Origin: JACVRW01 sp963819635
GTDB lineage: Bacteria > Actinomycetota > Thermoleophilia > Solirubrobacterales > Thermoleophilaceae
Assembly: GCA_963819635.1 (NCBI GenBank)
Contig: CAWFWX010000006.1
Span: 62,001-126,000, forward strand
Reading direction: 5' to 3'
DNA length: 64,000 nt
Part shown: positions 23,505 through 32,655 of the stretch, one piece after another
Layout of the letters: the number at the start of each line of letters is the position of its first letter
Numbering within the stretch: position 1 is the first letter of the stretch
Translations under genes and position numbers: made by a program
Notes under the pieces: generated by a model
Told to the model about the DNA's origin: nothing
The model's database searches: none
What the model saw: the letters and a program-made list of their open reading frames with translations, nothing else

Positions 23505-25517
23505 TCAGGTGCGGGCGGAGACTCGCTCCACCACTGCCCGTGCTCGGTCGGCGACCTTCTCCGGCGTGAAGCCGAAGTGCTCGTAGAGGACGGGCTGGGG
23601 TGCGGAGGCGCCGAAGGTGGTCATTCCGATTGCCTCCCCATCCTCTCCCACCCAGGTGCTCCAGCCAAGGGGCGATGCCGCCTCGACCGAAACGCGCGCC
23701 CGAACCCCTGGCGGCAGGACGCTGTCGCGGTAGTCCTGGTCCTGCTTCGCGAAGGTGTCGAGGCAGGGCGCCGAGACCACGCGCGTGGCGATCCCGTCCT
23801 CCTCGAGCAGATCCGCGGCGCCGGAGCAGATGTGCACCTCGGAGCCCGTGCCGATCAGGATCAGGTCCGGCTCGCCATTCGACGCGTCGCGGAGCACGTA
23901 GGCGCCCCGGTGGATCGCGTCGTCCGGGATGTCGTCCGGGCTGACTGTGGGCAGGCCCTGGCGCGTGAGCACCAACGCAGTCGGCGTGTCGGTCTGCTCG
24001 AGCGCGAAGCGCCACGCGAGTGCCGTCTCGTTCGCGTCGCCCGGGCGGACGCAGTTGATGTGCGGCTGCGCCCGCAGCGTCGCGAGCTGCTCGACCGGCT
24101 GGTGCGTGGGCCCGTCCTCGCCCAGGCCGATCGAGTCGTGCGTGAACACCTGGATGCTCGGCACCTCCATCAGCGACGCGATCCGCACGGCCGGCTTCAT
24201 GTAGTCGAGGAAGTTGAAGAAGGTCGACCCGAACGCCCGCAGGCCGTGGAGGACCAGGCCGTTCACGATCGCTGCCATCCCGTGCTCACGCACGCCGTAG
24301 TGCACGTTCCGGCCGCCGAAGTCGCCGCGCTCGACCGAGCCGGAGTCGTCGATCAGCGTCAGGGTCGACGGCTCGAGGTCGGCCGAGCCGCTGATCAGGT
24401 GCGGGACCTGCGCGGCGGCCCACTGGATCACCTGCTGCGACGCCTTCCGGGTCGCGACGTTCCCGTCCGCGGGGTCGAAGCGCGGGACGTCCGAGTCCCA
24501 GCCGTCCGGCAGCGTGCCGTTCATCACGAGCTCGAGCCGGGCGGCGGCGTCCGGGTCCGACTCGCGGTACGCGGCGAGCTTGCCCTCCCACTCCTCCACG
24601 TACTGCCGGCCGCGCTCGGCGGCGTCCTTGAAGGGCTCGCGCGCCTCGTCGGGCACGTAGAACGTCTTGTCGTCCGGCCAGCCGTAAACCGCCTTCGTGG
24701 CCTTCACCTCGTCCTCGCCGAGCGGCGACCCGTGGGCCGAATGGGTGTCCTGCTTGTTGGGGGAGCCGTACCCGATGTGCGAGCGGACGATCACGAGCGA
24801 GGGCCGGTCCTCGACGCCCTTCGCCTCCTCCGTGGCGCGCTCGAGCGTCTCCACCGAGAGGTCCTCGCCCACGTCCTGGACGTGCCATCCGTACGCCTCG
24901 AAGCGCTTGCCGACGTCCTCGCTGAAGGCAGCCGAGGTGGGGCCCGCCAGCTGGATGTGGTTGTTGTCGTAGAAGGCGATCAGCCTGCCGAGACCGAGGT
25001 GGCCGGCGAGCGAGCAGGCCTCGGAGGCCACGCCCTCCTGGATGTCGCCGTCGCTCGCGATCACGTACGTGTGGTGGTCGACCAGCTCGCCGAAGTGCGC
25101 GGCCAGCATCCGCTCTGCGAGCGCCACGCCCACCGACATCGAGATGCCCTGTCCGAGCGGCCCGGTGGTGGCCTCGATCCCGGGGGCGTCCCGGTACTCC
25201 GGGTGGCCGGCGGTGGGGCTGCCGAGCTGGCGGAAGTTCTTGAGGTCGTCGAGCGAGATGCCGTAGCCGGAGAGGTACAGCGTCGAGTAGAGGAGCATCG
25301 ACGCGTGCCCGGCCGAGAGGATGAAGCGATCGCGGTTGAACCAGTCCGGGTTGTCCGGGCTGTGCCGCATGACCCGCGTGTAGAGCGTGAAGGCGAGCGG
25401 AGCGAGCGCCATGGGCGCGCCGGGATGACCCGAGTTCGCCTTCTGGACGGCGTCCATCGACAGCGTCCGAATGGTGTTGATGGAGAGCTCGACGGTGCCG
25501 TCCGTAGTGGTCGTCAT
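23505..25517 (-). CDS. tkt: Transketolase
   Basis: 670 residues, full length. Thiamine-diphosphate enzyme moving two-carbon ketol units in the non-oxidative pentose phosphate pathway. Visible are NSGHPGAPMALAPLAF near the start, the ThDP/Mg-binding segment VIASDGDIQEGVASEA, GLGEDGPTHQPVEQLA in the pyrimidine domain, and the C-terminal domain with LILIGTGSEVHICSGA. The ATG overlaps the glk stop (ATGA), and 11 bases separate it from tal-pgi. Confidence 0.97.
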   Translation of the reverse strand: MTTTTDGTVELSINTIRTLSMDAVQKANSGHPGAPMALAPLAFTLYTRVMRHSPDNPDWFNRDRFILSAGHASMLLYSTLYLSGYGISLDDLKNFRQLGSPTAGHPEYRDAPGIEATTGPLGQGISMSVGVALAERMLAAHFGELVDHHTYVIASDGDIQEGVASEACSLAGHLGLGRLIAFYDNNHIQLAGPTSAAFSEDVGKRFEAYGWHVQDVGEDLSVETLERATEEAKGVEDRPSLVIVRSHIGYGSPNKQDTHSAHGSPLGEDEVKATKAVYGWPDDKTFYVPDEAREPFKDAAERGRQYVEEWEGKLAAYRESDPDAAARLELVMNGTLPDGWDSDVPRFDPADGNVATRKASQQVIQWAAAQVPHLISGSADLEPSTLTLIDDSGSVERGDFGGRNVHYGVREHGMAAIVNGLVLHGLRAFGSTFFNFLDYMKPAVRIASLMEVPSIQVFTHDSIGLGEDGPTHQPVEQLATLRAQPHINCVRPGDANETALAWRFALEQTDTPTALVLTRQGLPTVSPDDIPDDAIHRGAYVLRDASNGEPDLILIGTGSEVHICSGAADLLEEDGIATRVVSAPCLDTFAKQDQDYRDSVLPPGVRARVSVEAASPLGWSTWVGEDGEAIGMTTFGASAPQPVLYEHFGFTPEKVADRARAVVERVSART

Positions 25518-26494
25518 TCGATCCCTTCGATAGTCGTGGCCTTCGGCAACTCAGTATCGCGCCCATGCGCAAGCTCAAGCGCGGCGAGGAGGCCCGCGCC
25601 GATTACGCCGGCGTCGGCGCCGCCCTCGGCGAGTTCGACGGAGACGCGCTTCCACAGGGCCGGCAGCGCGCGGGCGCCGGCCTCCTGGACCGCGCGGTCG
25701 AGGAAGAGGTGCGAAGCGCGGGACAGCCCGCCTCCGATCGCGAGCCGCGACGGCTCGAAGATGTTCACGTAGTTCGCGATCCCGATGCCCAGCATGCGCG
25801 CGAAGTTCTCCATGAGGAGGAGCGCGTCGGGGTCGCGGTCTTCGGCGGCTGACACCAGCTCCCGGCCGGAGACCTTGCCGTCGGGCCCGATCCGGTTCGC
25901 GAGGGCGCTGTCCGGCTTGTCGGTGGCGAGCTCGGTGGCGTCGCGCTCGAGCGCCTGGCCGGAGCAGTACGCCTCGAGGCAGCCGCGGTTCGGGCAGTTG
26001 CCCGGGCACGGCGGGCCGTCGGGGTTGACCGCCATGTGACCGAGCTCGGCGCCGAGGCCGTGCGCCCCGCGGAAGATCAGCCCGTCGATCACGACGCCGC
26101 CGCCGACTCCGGTGCCCAGAGTGAGCATCACGAGGTGGGTCTCGCCGACGATGTGCGCCTCGGCGAGGCCGGCGCAGTTGGCGTCGTTGTCGACGAAGAC
26201 GGGGACGCCGAAGCGGCGGCCGAGCTCCTCGCGGAGCCCCACGCCGGTCAGCGGGATGTTCACGCTCGTCTCGACCGTGCCGGTGGCGAACTCGATCTGC
26301 GACGGCACGCCGACGCCGATCGCCTCGGGCTCCCCGGCGGCCCGGATGACGTCGCGGACCACGTGCTCGACACCGTCCAGGAGGGCGTCGGTGCTGACCG
26401 TGACGGTGGGGTGCTCGGCGCTGTGGGTCGCCGTCACACCCTCGACCGCCGCGACGGCGACCTTCGTTCCTCCTACATCCACTCCAAGGACCAC
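25514..26494 (-). CDS. glk: ROK-family glucokinase
   Basis: 326-residue cytoplasmic sugar kinase, first gene of the pentose phosphate operon. The ATP motif LGVDVGGTKVAVAAVEG is at the N-terminus. FVDNDANCAGLAEAH carries the catalytic Asp, and LTLGTGVGGGVVIDG the second phosphate loop. The zinc motif after GAELGHMAV is CPGNCPNRGCLEAY, an actinobacterial variant of the usual CxCGxxGCxE. No helix-turn-helix is attached, so it is an enzyme rather than a ROK repressor. With trehalase at the far end of the operon, glucose phosphorylation is the likely role. GTG start. Confidence 0.93.
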   Translation of the reverse strand: MVLGVDVGGTKVAVAAVEGVTATHSAEHPTVTVSTDALLDGVEHVVRDVIRAAGEPEAIGVGVPSQIEFATGTVETSVNIPLTGVGLREELGRRFGVPVFVDNDANCAGLAEAHIVGETHLVMLTLGTGVGGGVVIDGLIFRGAHGLGAELGHMAVNPDGPPCPGNCPNRGCLEAYCSGQALERDATELATDKPDSALANRIGPDGKVSGRELVSAAEDRDPDALLLMENFARMLGIGIANYVNIFEPSRLAIGGGLSRASHLFLDRAVQEAGARALPALWKRVSVELAEGGADAGVIGAGLLAALELAHGRDTELPKATTIEGIE

Positions 26495-26512
26495 GCTGAA
26501 TTCCTAATGCCG

Positions 26513-26524
26513 GGACCGCGGTCC
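26513..26524. promoter_or_regulatory. 12-base perfect palindrome GGACCGCGGTCC upstream of glk
   Basis: This perfect palindrome lies in the 45-base gap between the SRPBCC gene and glk. It may be an operator of the glk operon. Alternatively it is a hairpin at the end of the arsR-SRPBCC transcript. Confidence 0.4.
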
Positions 26525-26539
26525 TGCAAGCTTCGCTGA

Positions 26540-26995
26540 TTACGCGGCCCGGCGGTAAAGCTGGAGTAACTCGGGCCAGCCGCCGTCCGACGAGACCGAT
26601 TCGCGCATGGTCGCGCCGGCCTCGCCGTGGACTTCGAAGCCGCTGTGCGTGAGGGTTACCCGGGTTTGGTCCTCCTCGGCAATGAAGGTGACCTCGACCT
26701 CGGTGGCCCTTGCGGGATCGGGGTCGAACTTCCATTCAGGCGTGAGCTGCCAGGCGAACAAGATGCGGTCGGGCCGTTCGATCTGCATGACGTAGCCCCA
26801 CTCGCACTCGCTGCCGTCCTCGGCGCGCTCGAACCAGCGGCCGCCCTCGCGCGGCTCGAGCACGACGTCCGCGGCGTCCGCCTCGGAGATGTGATGGCTG
26901 TCCTTGGGCCACCAGTCCGCGAAGCGGTCGGTGAAGAGCTCGAATGCCGCATCCGGATCGAGCGGGACGAGCACCGAGTGTGTGACTGCTTCCAT
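26540..26995 (-). CDS. SRPBCC (AHSA1-like) domain protein
   Basis: About 151 residues forming a START-like hydrophobic-pocket fold. Visible are the N-terminal strand THSVLVPLDPDAAFELFTD, the segment WWPKDSHHI, the strand block EPREGGRWFERAEDG, RILFAWQLTPEW and the C-terminal helix DGGWPELLQLYRRAA. Proteins of this group are commonly encoded next to an ArsR regulator, as here. An upstream GTG at 27007 overlaps the arsR stop (GTGA) and is an equally possible, coupled start. The ligand is unknown. Confidence 0.88.
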   Translation of the reverse strand: MEAVTHSVLVPLDPDAAFELFTDRFADWWPKDSHHISEADAADVVLEPREGGRWFERAEDGSECEWGYVMQIERPDRILFAWQLTPEWKFDPDPARATEVEVTFIAEEDQTRVTLTHSGFEVHGEAGATMRESVSSDGGWPELLQLYRRAA

Positions 26996-27003
26996 CGTCT
27001 TCG

Positions 27004-27315
27004 TCACTTCTTGGCCTCCGTTCTGGCTGCTGTCTCGAACGCGCCGAGCGCGTCGCTCCAGAAGCGGTCCAGGTAATCGCGCATGCCGGCCACCCCGCGC
27101 GGGTTCACGCGGTAGAGGCGGCGACTGCCCTCCTTCGCGTCGGTCACGAGGCCGGCATCCCTCAGCACCTTGAGGTGCTGCGAGACGGCCGGCCGCGACA
27201 CGGGGAGCCCCTCCGCGAGCTCGCCGACCGGCCTCGGCCGGCGGGCGAGCCGCTCGAAGATCTCCCGCCGCGTGGGATCGGCGAGCGCGCTGAATCCGTT
27301 CTGGTAAGTGGTCAC
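27004..27315 (-). CDS. ArsR-family transcriptional repressor
   Basis: 103-residue winged-helix regulator. The recognition helix region is LPVSRPAVSQHLKVLRDAGLV, followed by the wing EGSRRLYRVNP. The helix DYLDRFWSDALGAFE near the C-terminus is typical of the SRPBCC-linked subgroup. It lacks the CxC or His-rich metal sites of ArsR/SmtB metal sensors, so it is probably not a metal sensor. Its GTG start lies inside one of two tandem palindromes, which implies autoregulation. The downstream SRPBCC gene is coupled by a 4-base overlap if its GTG is used. Confidence 0.92.
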   Translation of the reverse strand: MTTYQNGFSALADPTRREIFERLARRPRPVGELAEGLPVSRPAVSQHLKVLRDAGLVTDAKEGSRRLYRVNPRGVAGMRDYLDRFWSDALGAFETAARTEAKK

Positions 27316-27336
27316 TTACGGTAAGTGTACGCTTAC
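27304..27336. promoter_or_regulatory. Two tandem operators for the ArsR protein
   Basis: Site 1 is GTAAGTG-gt-CACTTAC (27304-27319), a perfect palindrome covering the arsR start codon. Site 2 is GTAAGTG-ta-CGCTTAC (27321-27336), with one mismatch between arms. Their centres are 17 bases apart, and the arrangement is typical of ArsR autoregulatory sites. The pair could also control the divergent LuxR-type gene. Confidence 0.75.
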
Positions 27337-27360
27337 TCTCTGCTGCGCGCAACCGCGGAC

Positions 27361-27482
27361 GAACGACAGCGGTGAGGAGGCGGTTTTCATCTCGCTGTCC
27401 TGCCTTGTGGCCCATATAGGGCCTCTAGGCAGGATGCTCGGGAGATCTGGCCGATCCGGGCCACCCCCTCAATGCCGTCGTT
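27361..27482 (+). ncRNA. Structured element, copy 1 (upstream of LuxR-type gene)
   Basis: Shares about 120 bases with copy 2 at 34921. Predicted helices are: closing AACGAC 27362-27367 with GTCGTT 27477-27482; AGCG 27368-27371 with CGCT 27393-27396; TCCTGCCT 27398-27405 with AGGCAGGA 27427-27434, containing GGCCC/GGGCC (27409-27413 with 27419-27423); and TGGCC 27448-27452 with GGCCA 27459-27463. It lies between the ArsR operators and the regulator gene start at 27523. Whether it works as RNA or DNA is not settled. Confidence 0.55.
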
Positions 27483-27522
27483 GGCCGGAACCCGGAACCG
27501 CTCCTACGATGTCCCACGTCCC

Positions 27523-30340
27523 ATGCACCAGCCTGGCCCGGCAGAGCTGCTCCTCGAGCGGGATCGAGAGCTCGATTCGCTTCGCGCCGCGCTGGCTGAC
27601 GCCGTGGGCGGTGAGGGGCGGCTCGCGCTCGTCGAGGGTCCCGCGGGAATCGGCAAGACCCGGCTGCTCGCGGAGCTGCGTGCCGCGGCGGGGGCGGAGG
27701 GCGTGCGGGTGCTGGGCGCGCGCGGGAGCGAGCTGGAGCGCGAGTTTCCCTTCGGCGTCGTGCGCCAGCTGTTCGAGCCGGCGCTTCACGAGGACGGGGC
27801 GGCCGAGCGCTGGCTGGAGGGCGCCGCGGCTCCGGCCCGGGCCATCTTCGAGGCGGCCGAGCTCGGCTCCGAGAGCGTCGGGACCGACGCCACCTTCGCC
27901 GCCCTCCACGGTCTCTACTGGCTCACCGCGAACGTCGCGGCGGACGGTCCGGTGCTGCTCTCGGTCGACGACCTCCACTGGTGCGACCGGCCCTCGCTCC
28001 GCTTCCTCGCCTATCTCGTCCGCCGGCTCGAGGACATGCCCGCGCTCGTCGGGACGACGCTCAGGAGCACCGATCCCGGCACCGATCCGGCGCTCATCGC
28101 CGAGATCGGCCACGACCCCGCCGTGCGCTCGGTCAGCCCGGGTCCACTGAGCGCGGCGGCCGTCACCGAGATGGTCAAAGCGCGGCTCGGCGAGGACGCG
28201 CACGAGCGCTTCTGCGCAGCGTGCGCCCGCGTGACCGGCGGCAACCCGCTCCTGCTGCGCCAGCTGCTCACCTCGCTCGAGGCGGACGGCGTCAAGCCGG
28301 ACGCCGCCAGCGTCGAGGTCGTGGCGGACATCGGCCCTCGTGCGGTCTCGAGGACGGTGCTCCTGCGCCTGGCCCGGCTCCCCGACGAGGCCGTGCGGGT
28401 GGCGCGCGCCGTGGCCGTGCTCGGCGAGCAGCGCCGACCTCCCGACCGTGGCCTCACTGGCCGAGCTCGGCGAGAAGCAGGTGGCCACCGCCACGGCGAC
28501 GCTCGCCCAGGTCGAGATCCTGCGCGGCGAGGCGCCGGTCGGGTTCGTGCATCCGCTGGTGCGCGACGCCGTGTACCAGGAGCTCTCGCCCACCCAGCGC
28601 GAGCTGATGCACGCGCACGCGGCCAGGGAGCTCCGCGACGCGGGCGCCCCCGCCGACCAGGTCGCCGCGCACCTGCTCTCGATGCCGCGCCGGGGCGAGG
28701 AGTGGGTGGTCGAGGTGCTCGAGGAGGCGGCCCGCAGCGCCGCGCGCCGCAGCGCGCCCGACAGCACGGTGACCTATCTCACGCGCGCGCTCGAGGAGCC
28801 GCCCCCGCCAGAGCGGCGCGGCGCCATCCTCCTCGGGCTCGGGATCGCGGGCACGAACACCTACGCACCGCTCGCGCTCGAGCACCTGCGCGAGGCGTAC
28901 GACCTGCTCGAGGACCCGGGCCGCCGCGCCACCGCGGCCTTCCTCCTCGCGCGCACCCTCATCTTCGCCGGCGATCCGACCGAGGCCGCGAACGTCGCCC
29001 GGCAGGCCGCCGGCGAGCTCCCCGACGAGCTCGAGGACGACCGCCTGGCGCTCGAGGCGGTCGAGCTCATAGCCGTCTACTTCAACGTGCAGATCGAGGG
29101 CGCCGCGGAGCGGCTCGTCCAGCTCCGCGAGCGCGACTTCGGCGACACCCCGGGCGCCAAGATGCTCGCCGCGACGACCGCCTTCGCGGCGATGGTGGAC
29201 GCGGGGCCGATCGACCGCGCGGTCGAGCTCGCCCTGCAGTCCATGGAGGGCGGGACGCTGCTCGAGAGCGACAACGGGGTCTTCTGGATGGCGGCGATGC
29301 TCACGCTCGTTATGGCGGACCGCCCCGAGTCCGGGCCGCTCTGGGAGCAGACGCTCGCCCAGGCACACCGCAACGGGTCGCTCTTCTCGCGGCTGTCGAT
29401 GAGCCTCTGGGACGGCGCCTTCAAGCTCGCTCAGGGCCAGCTGGCCGAGGCCGAGGAGCTGCTCTCGACCAACCTCGAGGAGACCACGGTGTACGGCATC
29501 CGCGTTCCGCAGGCGATCGCCTACACGAACGGCTTCCTCGGCGGCACGCGACTCGAGGCGGGCGACCTCGAGGGGGCCCGCAGCGCCGTGGAGGGCGTCA
29601 CCGTCGCCGAGGGCGACAACTCCGACGGCACCAACTTCGTGCGCCGCACGCTGGTTGCACTGCACCTCGCCGAGGGCAACGGCGAGGCCGCACTCGCGGC
29701 AGCCGAGGACTACGAGCGGCACACCGAGCGCTCGCGGAACCCCGCCTGGGCGCCGTGGCGCTCGCTCAAGGCGCAGGCGCTCGCGCTCCTGGGGCGCCGC
29801 GACGAGGCGATCGAGCTCGCCCGCGAGGAGGTCGAGCTGGCGCGCGCGTGGGGCGCTCCGACGGGCCTCGGGCGGTCGCTGCGTGTGCTCGGCGAGCTGC
29901 TCGGCAAGGACGGGATGGAGGAGCTCGAGCAGGCGGTCGAGCTGCTCGAGACCTCGGGCCAGCGGATCGAGCGCGCACGGGCTCTCGCGGCGCTCGGAGC
30001 GGAGCTCCGGCGTGCGCGCCGGCCGAGTGACGCTCGCGAGCCGCTGCGACGCGCGCTCGAGATCGCCGAGGTGAGTGGCGCCAAGACGCTCGAGGAGCAC
30101 GTGCGCTCGGAGCTCTACGCGACCGGCGCGCGGCCGCGCACGACCGCCCTCGACGGTGTCGAATCCCTCACGGAGCGCGAGCTGCGCGTGGCGACCCTCG
30201 CAGCGGACGGCCAGACCAACCGCGACATCGCCCAGACCCTCTACGTCACCCCGAAAACGGTCGAGGTCCACCTCAGCAACGCGTACCGGAAGCTGAATAT
30301 CCGCTCGAGGCGCGAGCTGCCCCAGGCCCTGACGGCGTAG
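27523..30340 (+). pseudogene. LuxR-family ATP-binding regulator, interrupted by one frameshift
   Basis: A large STAND/LAL-type regulator of about 938 residues if joined. The first frame (ATG 27523) has the Walker A motif VEGPAGIGKTRLLAEL, the Walker B-like LLSVDDLHWCDRPS and VTGGNPLLLRQLL. Near 28430 the sensible frame moves to the next one: VARAVAVLGE is followed by ADLPTVASLAELG only if one base is dropped. The second frame continues through FVHPLVRDAVYQELS, a long TPR-like helical region, and a C-terminal LuxR helix-turn-helix (SLTERELRVATLAADGQTNR; VTPKTVEVHLSNAYRKL) to the stop at 30340. All domains are intact on either side, so the break is recent or a sequence error. Its inducer is unknown. 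Structured element copy 1 lies in its leader. Confidence 0.85.
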
Positions 30341-30420
30341 GGGTAGGGCCCGAAAAGATTGGGGTCAGGGTTAGGGGGCCCCTCGATGCCAAAGCCGCGG
30401 CGGCGGTCGATGCTTGATGC

Positions 30421-31794
30421 ATGCTCATCTCCCAGTCAAGTCGCTTCTCCGAACTCCAGTCGCGCATCCACGGCCGCGTCCTCACCGAGGGCGACGAGGC
30501 GTGGGATGGATCCCGCCAGACCTTCAACCTGACTCATGACCAGCGCCCGGCCGGGCTCGTCCGCGTAGCCAACGCCGACGACGTGGCCGAGACCGTCCGC
30601 TACGCGGCCCAGCGCGGCCTCCGCGTCGCTCCTCAGGGCACCGGCCACAACGCGGGGCCGATCGACGGCCTCGAGGACGCGCTCCTCATCCGGACCGACT
30701 CGCTCCAGGAGGTTCGGATCGACGTCGCAGCCCGCCGCGCGCGCGTCGGAGCCGGCGTGCGCTGGGGCGCCGTCGCCGACCTCGCCTCCGAGGCCGGCCT
30801 GGCGCCGCTCTCGGGTTCCTCTCGCCAGGTCGGAATCACCGGCTATTCGCTCGGCGGGGGCCTGGGCTGGCTGGGGCGCAAGCACGGCCTCCAGGCGAAC
30901 GCCGTGACCGCGATCGAGCTCGTGACCGCGGACGGCGAGCTGCGCCGTATCGACCACGACAACGAGACCGACCTGTTCTGGGCGGTCCGTGGCGGCGGCG
31001 GCAACTACGGGGTCGTGACCGCACTCGAGTTCGAGCTGTTCCCGGCACCCGAGATCTACGCCGGTGCGCTCTTCTTCCCGTACGAGCGGGCCTCGGAGGT
31101 CATGCAGGCATGGCACGAGTACGTGTCGGCAGGTCTGCCCGAGGAGATCTCGACCTGGGCGAAGATGCTGCGCTTCCCGCCGCTCGAGGACATCCCGGAG
31201 CCGTTCCGCGGTCAGGCCTTCACCGTCATCCAGACGGCCTACCTGGGCAACGAGCGTGACGGCGCCGAGCTGATCCGGCCATTGACCGACCTCGGCCCGG
31301 CAATGAACACGTTCGCGATGGTCGAGCCGAGCGCGCTCGGCTACCTCGCCATGGACCCGGAGGACCCGGTGCCGTACACGAGCCGCGGGCGGATCATGAG
31401 CGACGTGAGCGCCGAGGGCATCGACGCGCTCGTCGACGCCACGGTGGCCGGCCCCGAGATCGTCATGACGGAGCTCCGCGCGCTTGGCGGCGCGCTGGGC
31501 CGCCGTGCGCCGGGAGCCGGCGCTCGCGCGACGCTCGACGGCGACTACCTGATGTTCGCCCTAGGTGCGGTGTTCGCGCCGGAGGCCTACGACGACGTCC
31601 ACAGCCAGGCCAAGCGCGTCGAGGACGCCACCGCGCCGTGGGACGCCGGCGTCCACTACCTCAACTTCGAGGAGGAGAGCGTGGATGCCCGGCGGTTCTA
31701 CGACGAGGACGCGTGGCGCACGCTGCGCGCGCTGCGCACGGTCTGGGACCCCAGCGGCCTCTTCCTCGCCAACCACGAGATCAAGGACTCTTGA
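30421..31794 (+). CDS. FAD-dependent oxidoreductase (PCMH-type FAD domain, BBE C-terminus)
   Basis: 457 residues. The N-terminal FAD-binding domain has RVAPQGTGHNAGP, where the His is placed for covalent flavin attachment, then GVRWGAVADLASEAGL and GITGYSLGGGLGWLGRKHG. The substrate domain starts near 220, and the end (DEDAWRTLRALRTVWDPSGL) is the berberine-bridge-type tail. The Cys used for the second flavin bond in bicovalent members is replaced by Val (RQVGITGYS), so only single attachment is likely. The family oxidises sugars, alcohols or alkaloid-like compounds; the substrate is unknown. An AraC regulator gene converges with it 2 bases downstream. Confidence 0.9.
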   Translation: MLISQSSRFSELQSRIHGRVLTEGDEAWDGSRQTFNLTHDQRPAGLVRVANADDVAETVRYAAQRGLRVAPQGTGHNAGPIDGLEDALLIRTDSLQEVRIDVAARRARVGAGVRWGAVADLASEAGLAPLSGSSRQVGITGYSLGGGLGWLGRKHGLQANAVTAIELVTADGELRRIDHDNETDLFWAVRGGGGNYGVVTALEFELFPAPEIYAGALFFPYERASEVMQAWHEYVSAGLPEEISTWAKMLRFPPLEDIPEPFRGQAFTVIQTAYLGNERDGAELIRPLTDLGPAMNTFAMVEPSALGYLAMDPEDPVPYTSRGRIMSDVSAEGIDALVDATVAGPEIVMTELRALGGALGRRAPGAGARATLDGDYLMFALGAVFAPEAYDDVHSQAKRVEDATAPWDAGVHYLNFEEESVDARRFYDEDAWRTLRALRTVWDPSGLFLANHEIKDS

Positions 31795-31796
31795 TC

Positions 31797-32639
31797 TCAG
31801 GCGAGGCGCCGGCGGAAGTCCGCCGGCGCCTCGCCACGCTGGCGCTTGAACGCCTTGCTGAAGGCGAACTGGTCGTTGTAGCCGAGCTGTGCCGCGATCT
31901 CCTTGATGGACAGGTCGCTGAAGCGCAGCAGTCGCACCGCCTCGAGGATGACCCGGTCCAGAATCAGCTGCTTCGTGCTCACGCCCGTGAGCCTCGTGAG
32001 CAGCCGCGACAGCGTGCCGGTCGTCATGCCGAGCTCCGCCGCGTAGTGGCCGGCGTCGTGGTTCGTCGCGAAGTCCCGGTCGAGCAGCTCGTCGAACTGC
32101 TGGTAGAGCTGGAGGTCGGTCCGGCTGGCTCCGCCCTCCTCGAGCTGTCCCTCGCGCCAGCGCTGGGCCCACAGGAGCACCGCGGCGAGCAGGTGCCTGC
32201 GCAGCTCCGCCGACTCGGGCCCGGTGGGCCGCGCCACCTCGACGCGGAGGAGGTCGAGCAGCGCGTCGAAGCGCGCGGCGTCCTCGTCCGGCACGCTCAG
32301 GGCGGTGCAGGACTGGCCCGAGAACAGCCAGCGCCGTGAGCTCGACAGCCAGTCGTCCTCGAACCGGACGACCACGCCGCGTACGTTCTCGGCGCGCTGG
32401 AACTGATGAATCTGGCCCTTGGCGATCAGCGTCAGCGTGTGCGGCCCGAACTCCACCAGGTCGCCGTCGATCAGGTGACGGCCGCGCCCCTCGCGCACCC
32501 AGATCAGCTCGTGATAGGCGTGCCGGTGCGGCTCGCGGGCGTCGCCGTCGCCGATGCTGTCGAGTTGCTCCTCGACCACCTCGAGCGTGTCCGGCTCGCC
32601 GCGCCGATCGTCGACCACGAGCTCCGTCATTCCTGACAT
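31797..32639 (-). CDS. AraC-family transcriptional regulator with cupin-like sensor
   Basis: 280 residues. An N-terminal cupin-type sensing domain is recognisable from PHRHAYHELIWVREGRGRH. The C-terminal pair of helix-turn-helices includes HYAAELGMTTGTLSRLLTRL and LSIKEIAAQLGYNDQFAFSK, ending FKRQRGEAPADFRRRLA. It is divergent from the ACC deaminase gene, with only 16 bases between starts, and is most likely its regulator, perhaps also of the CatE-like gene in the same unit. Confidence 0.93.
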   Translation of the reverse strand: MSGMTELVVDDRRGEPDTLEVVEEQLDSIGDGDAREPHRHAYHELIWVREGRGRHLIDGDLVEFGPHTLTLIAKGQIHQFQRAENVRGVVVRFEDDWLSSSRRWLFSGQSCTALSVPDEDAARFDALLDLLRVEVARPTGPESAELRRHLLAAVLLWAQRWREGQLEEGGASRTDLQLYQQFDELLDRDFATNHDAGHYAAELGMTTGTLSRLLTRLTGVSTKQLILDRVILEAVRLLRFSDLSIKEIAAQLGYNDQFAFSKAFKRQRGEAPADFRRRLA

Positions 32640-32655
32640 TGAAGAGAATCAGCCG

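Noticed and set aside
23494..24015. N-terminal extension of the tal-pgi frame over tkt
   Set aside because: The sequence is low complexity and antisense-free noise overlapping tkt; a strong ribosome site precedes the ATG at 23493.
30341..30420. GGGCCC...GGGCCC inverted repeat after the LuxR-type gene as terminator
   Set aside because: GGGCCC is itself palindromic, the loop is long and there is no T-run, so it is not distinguished from GC-rich chance.
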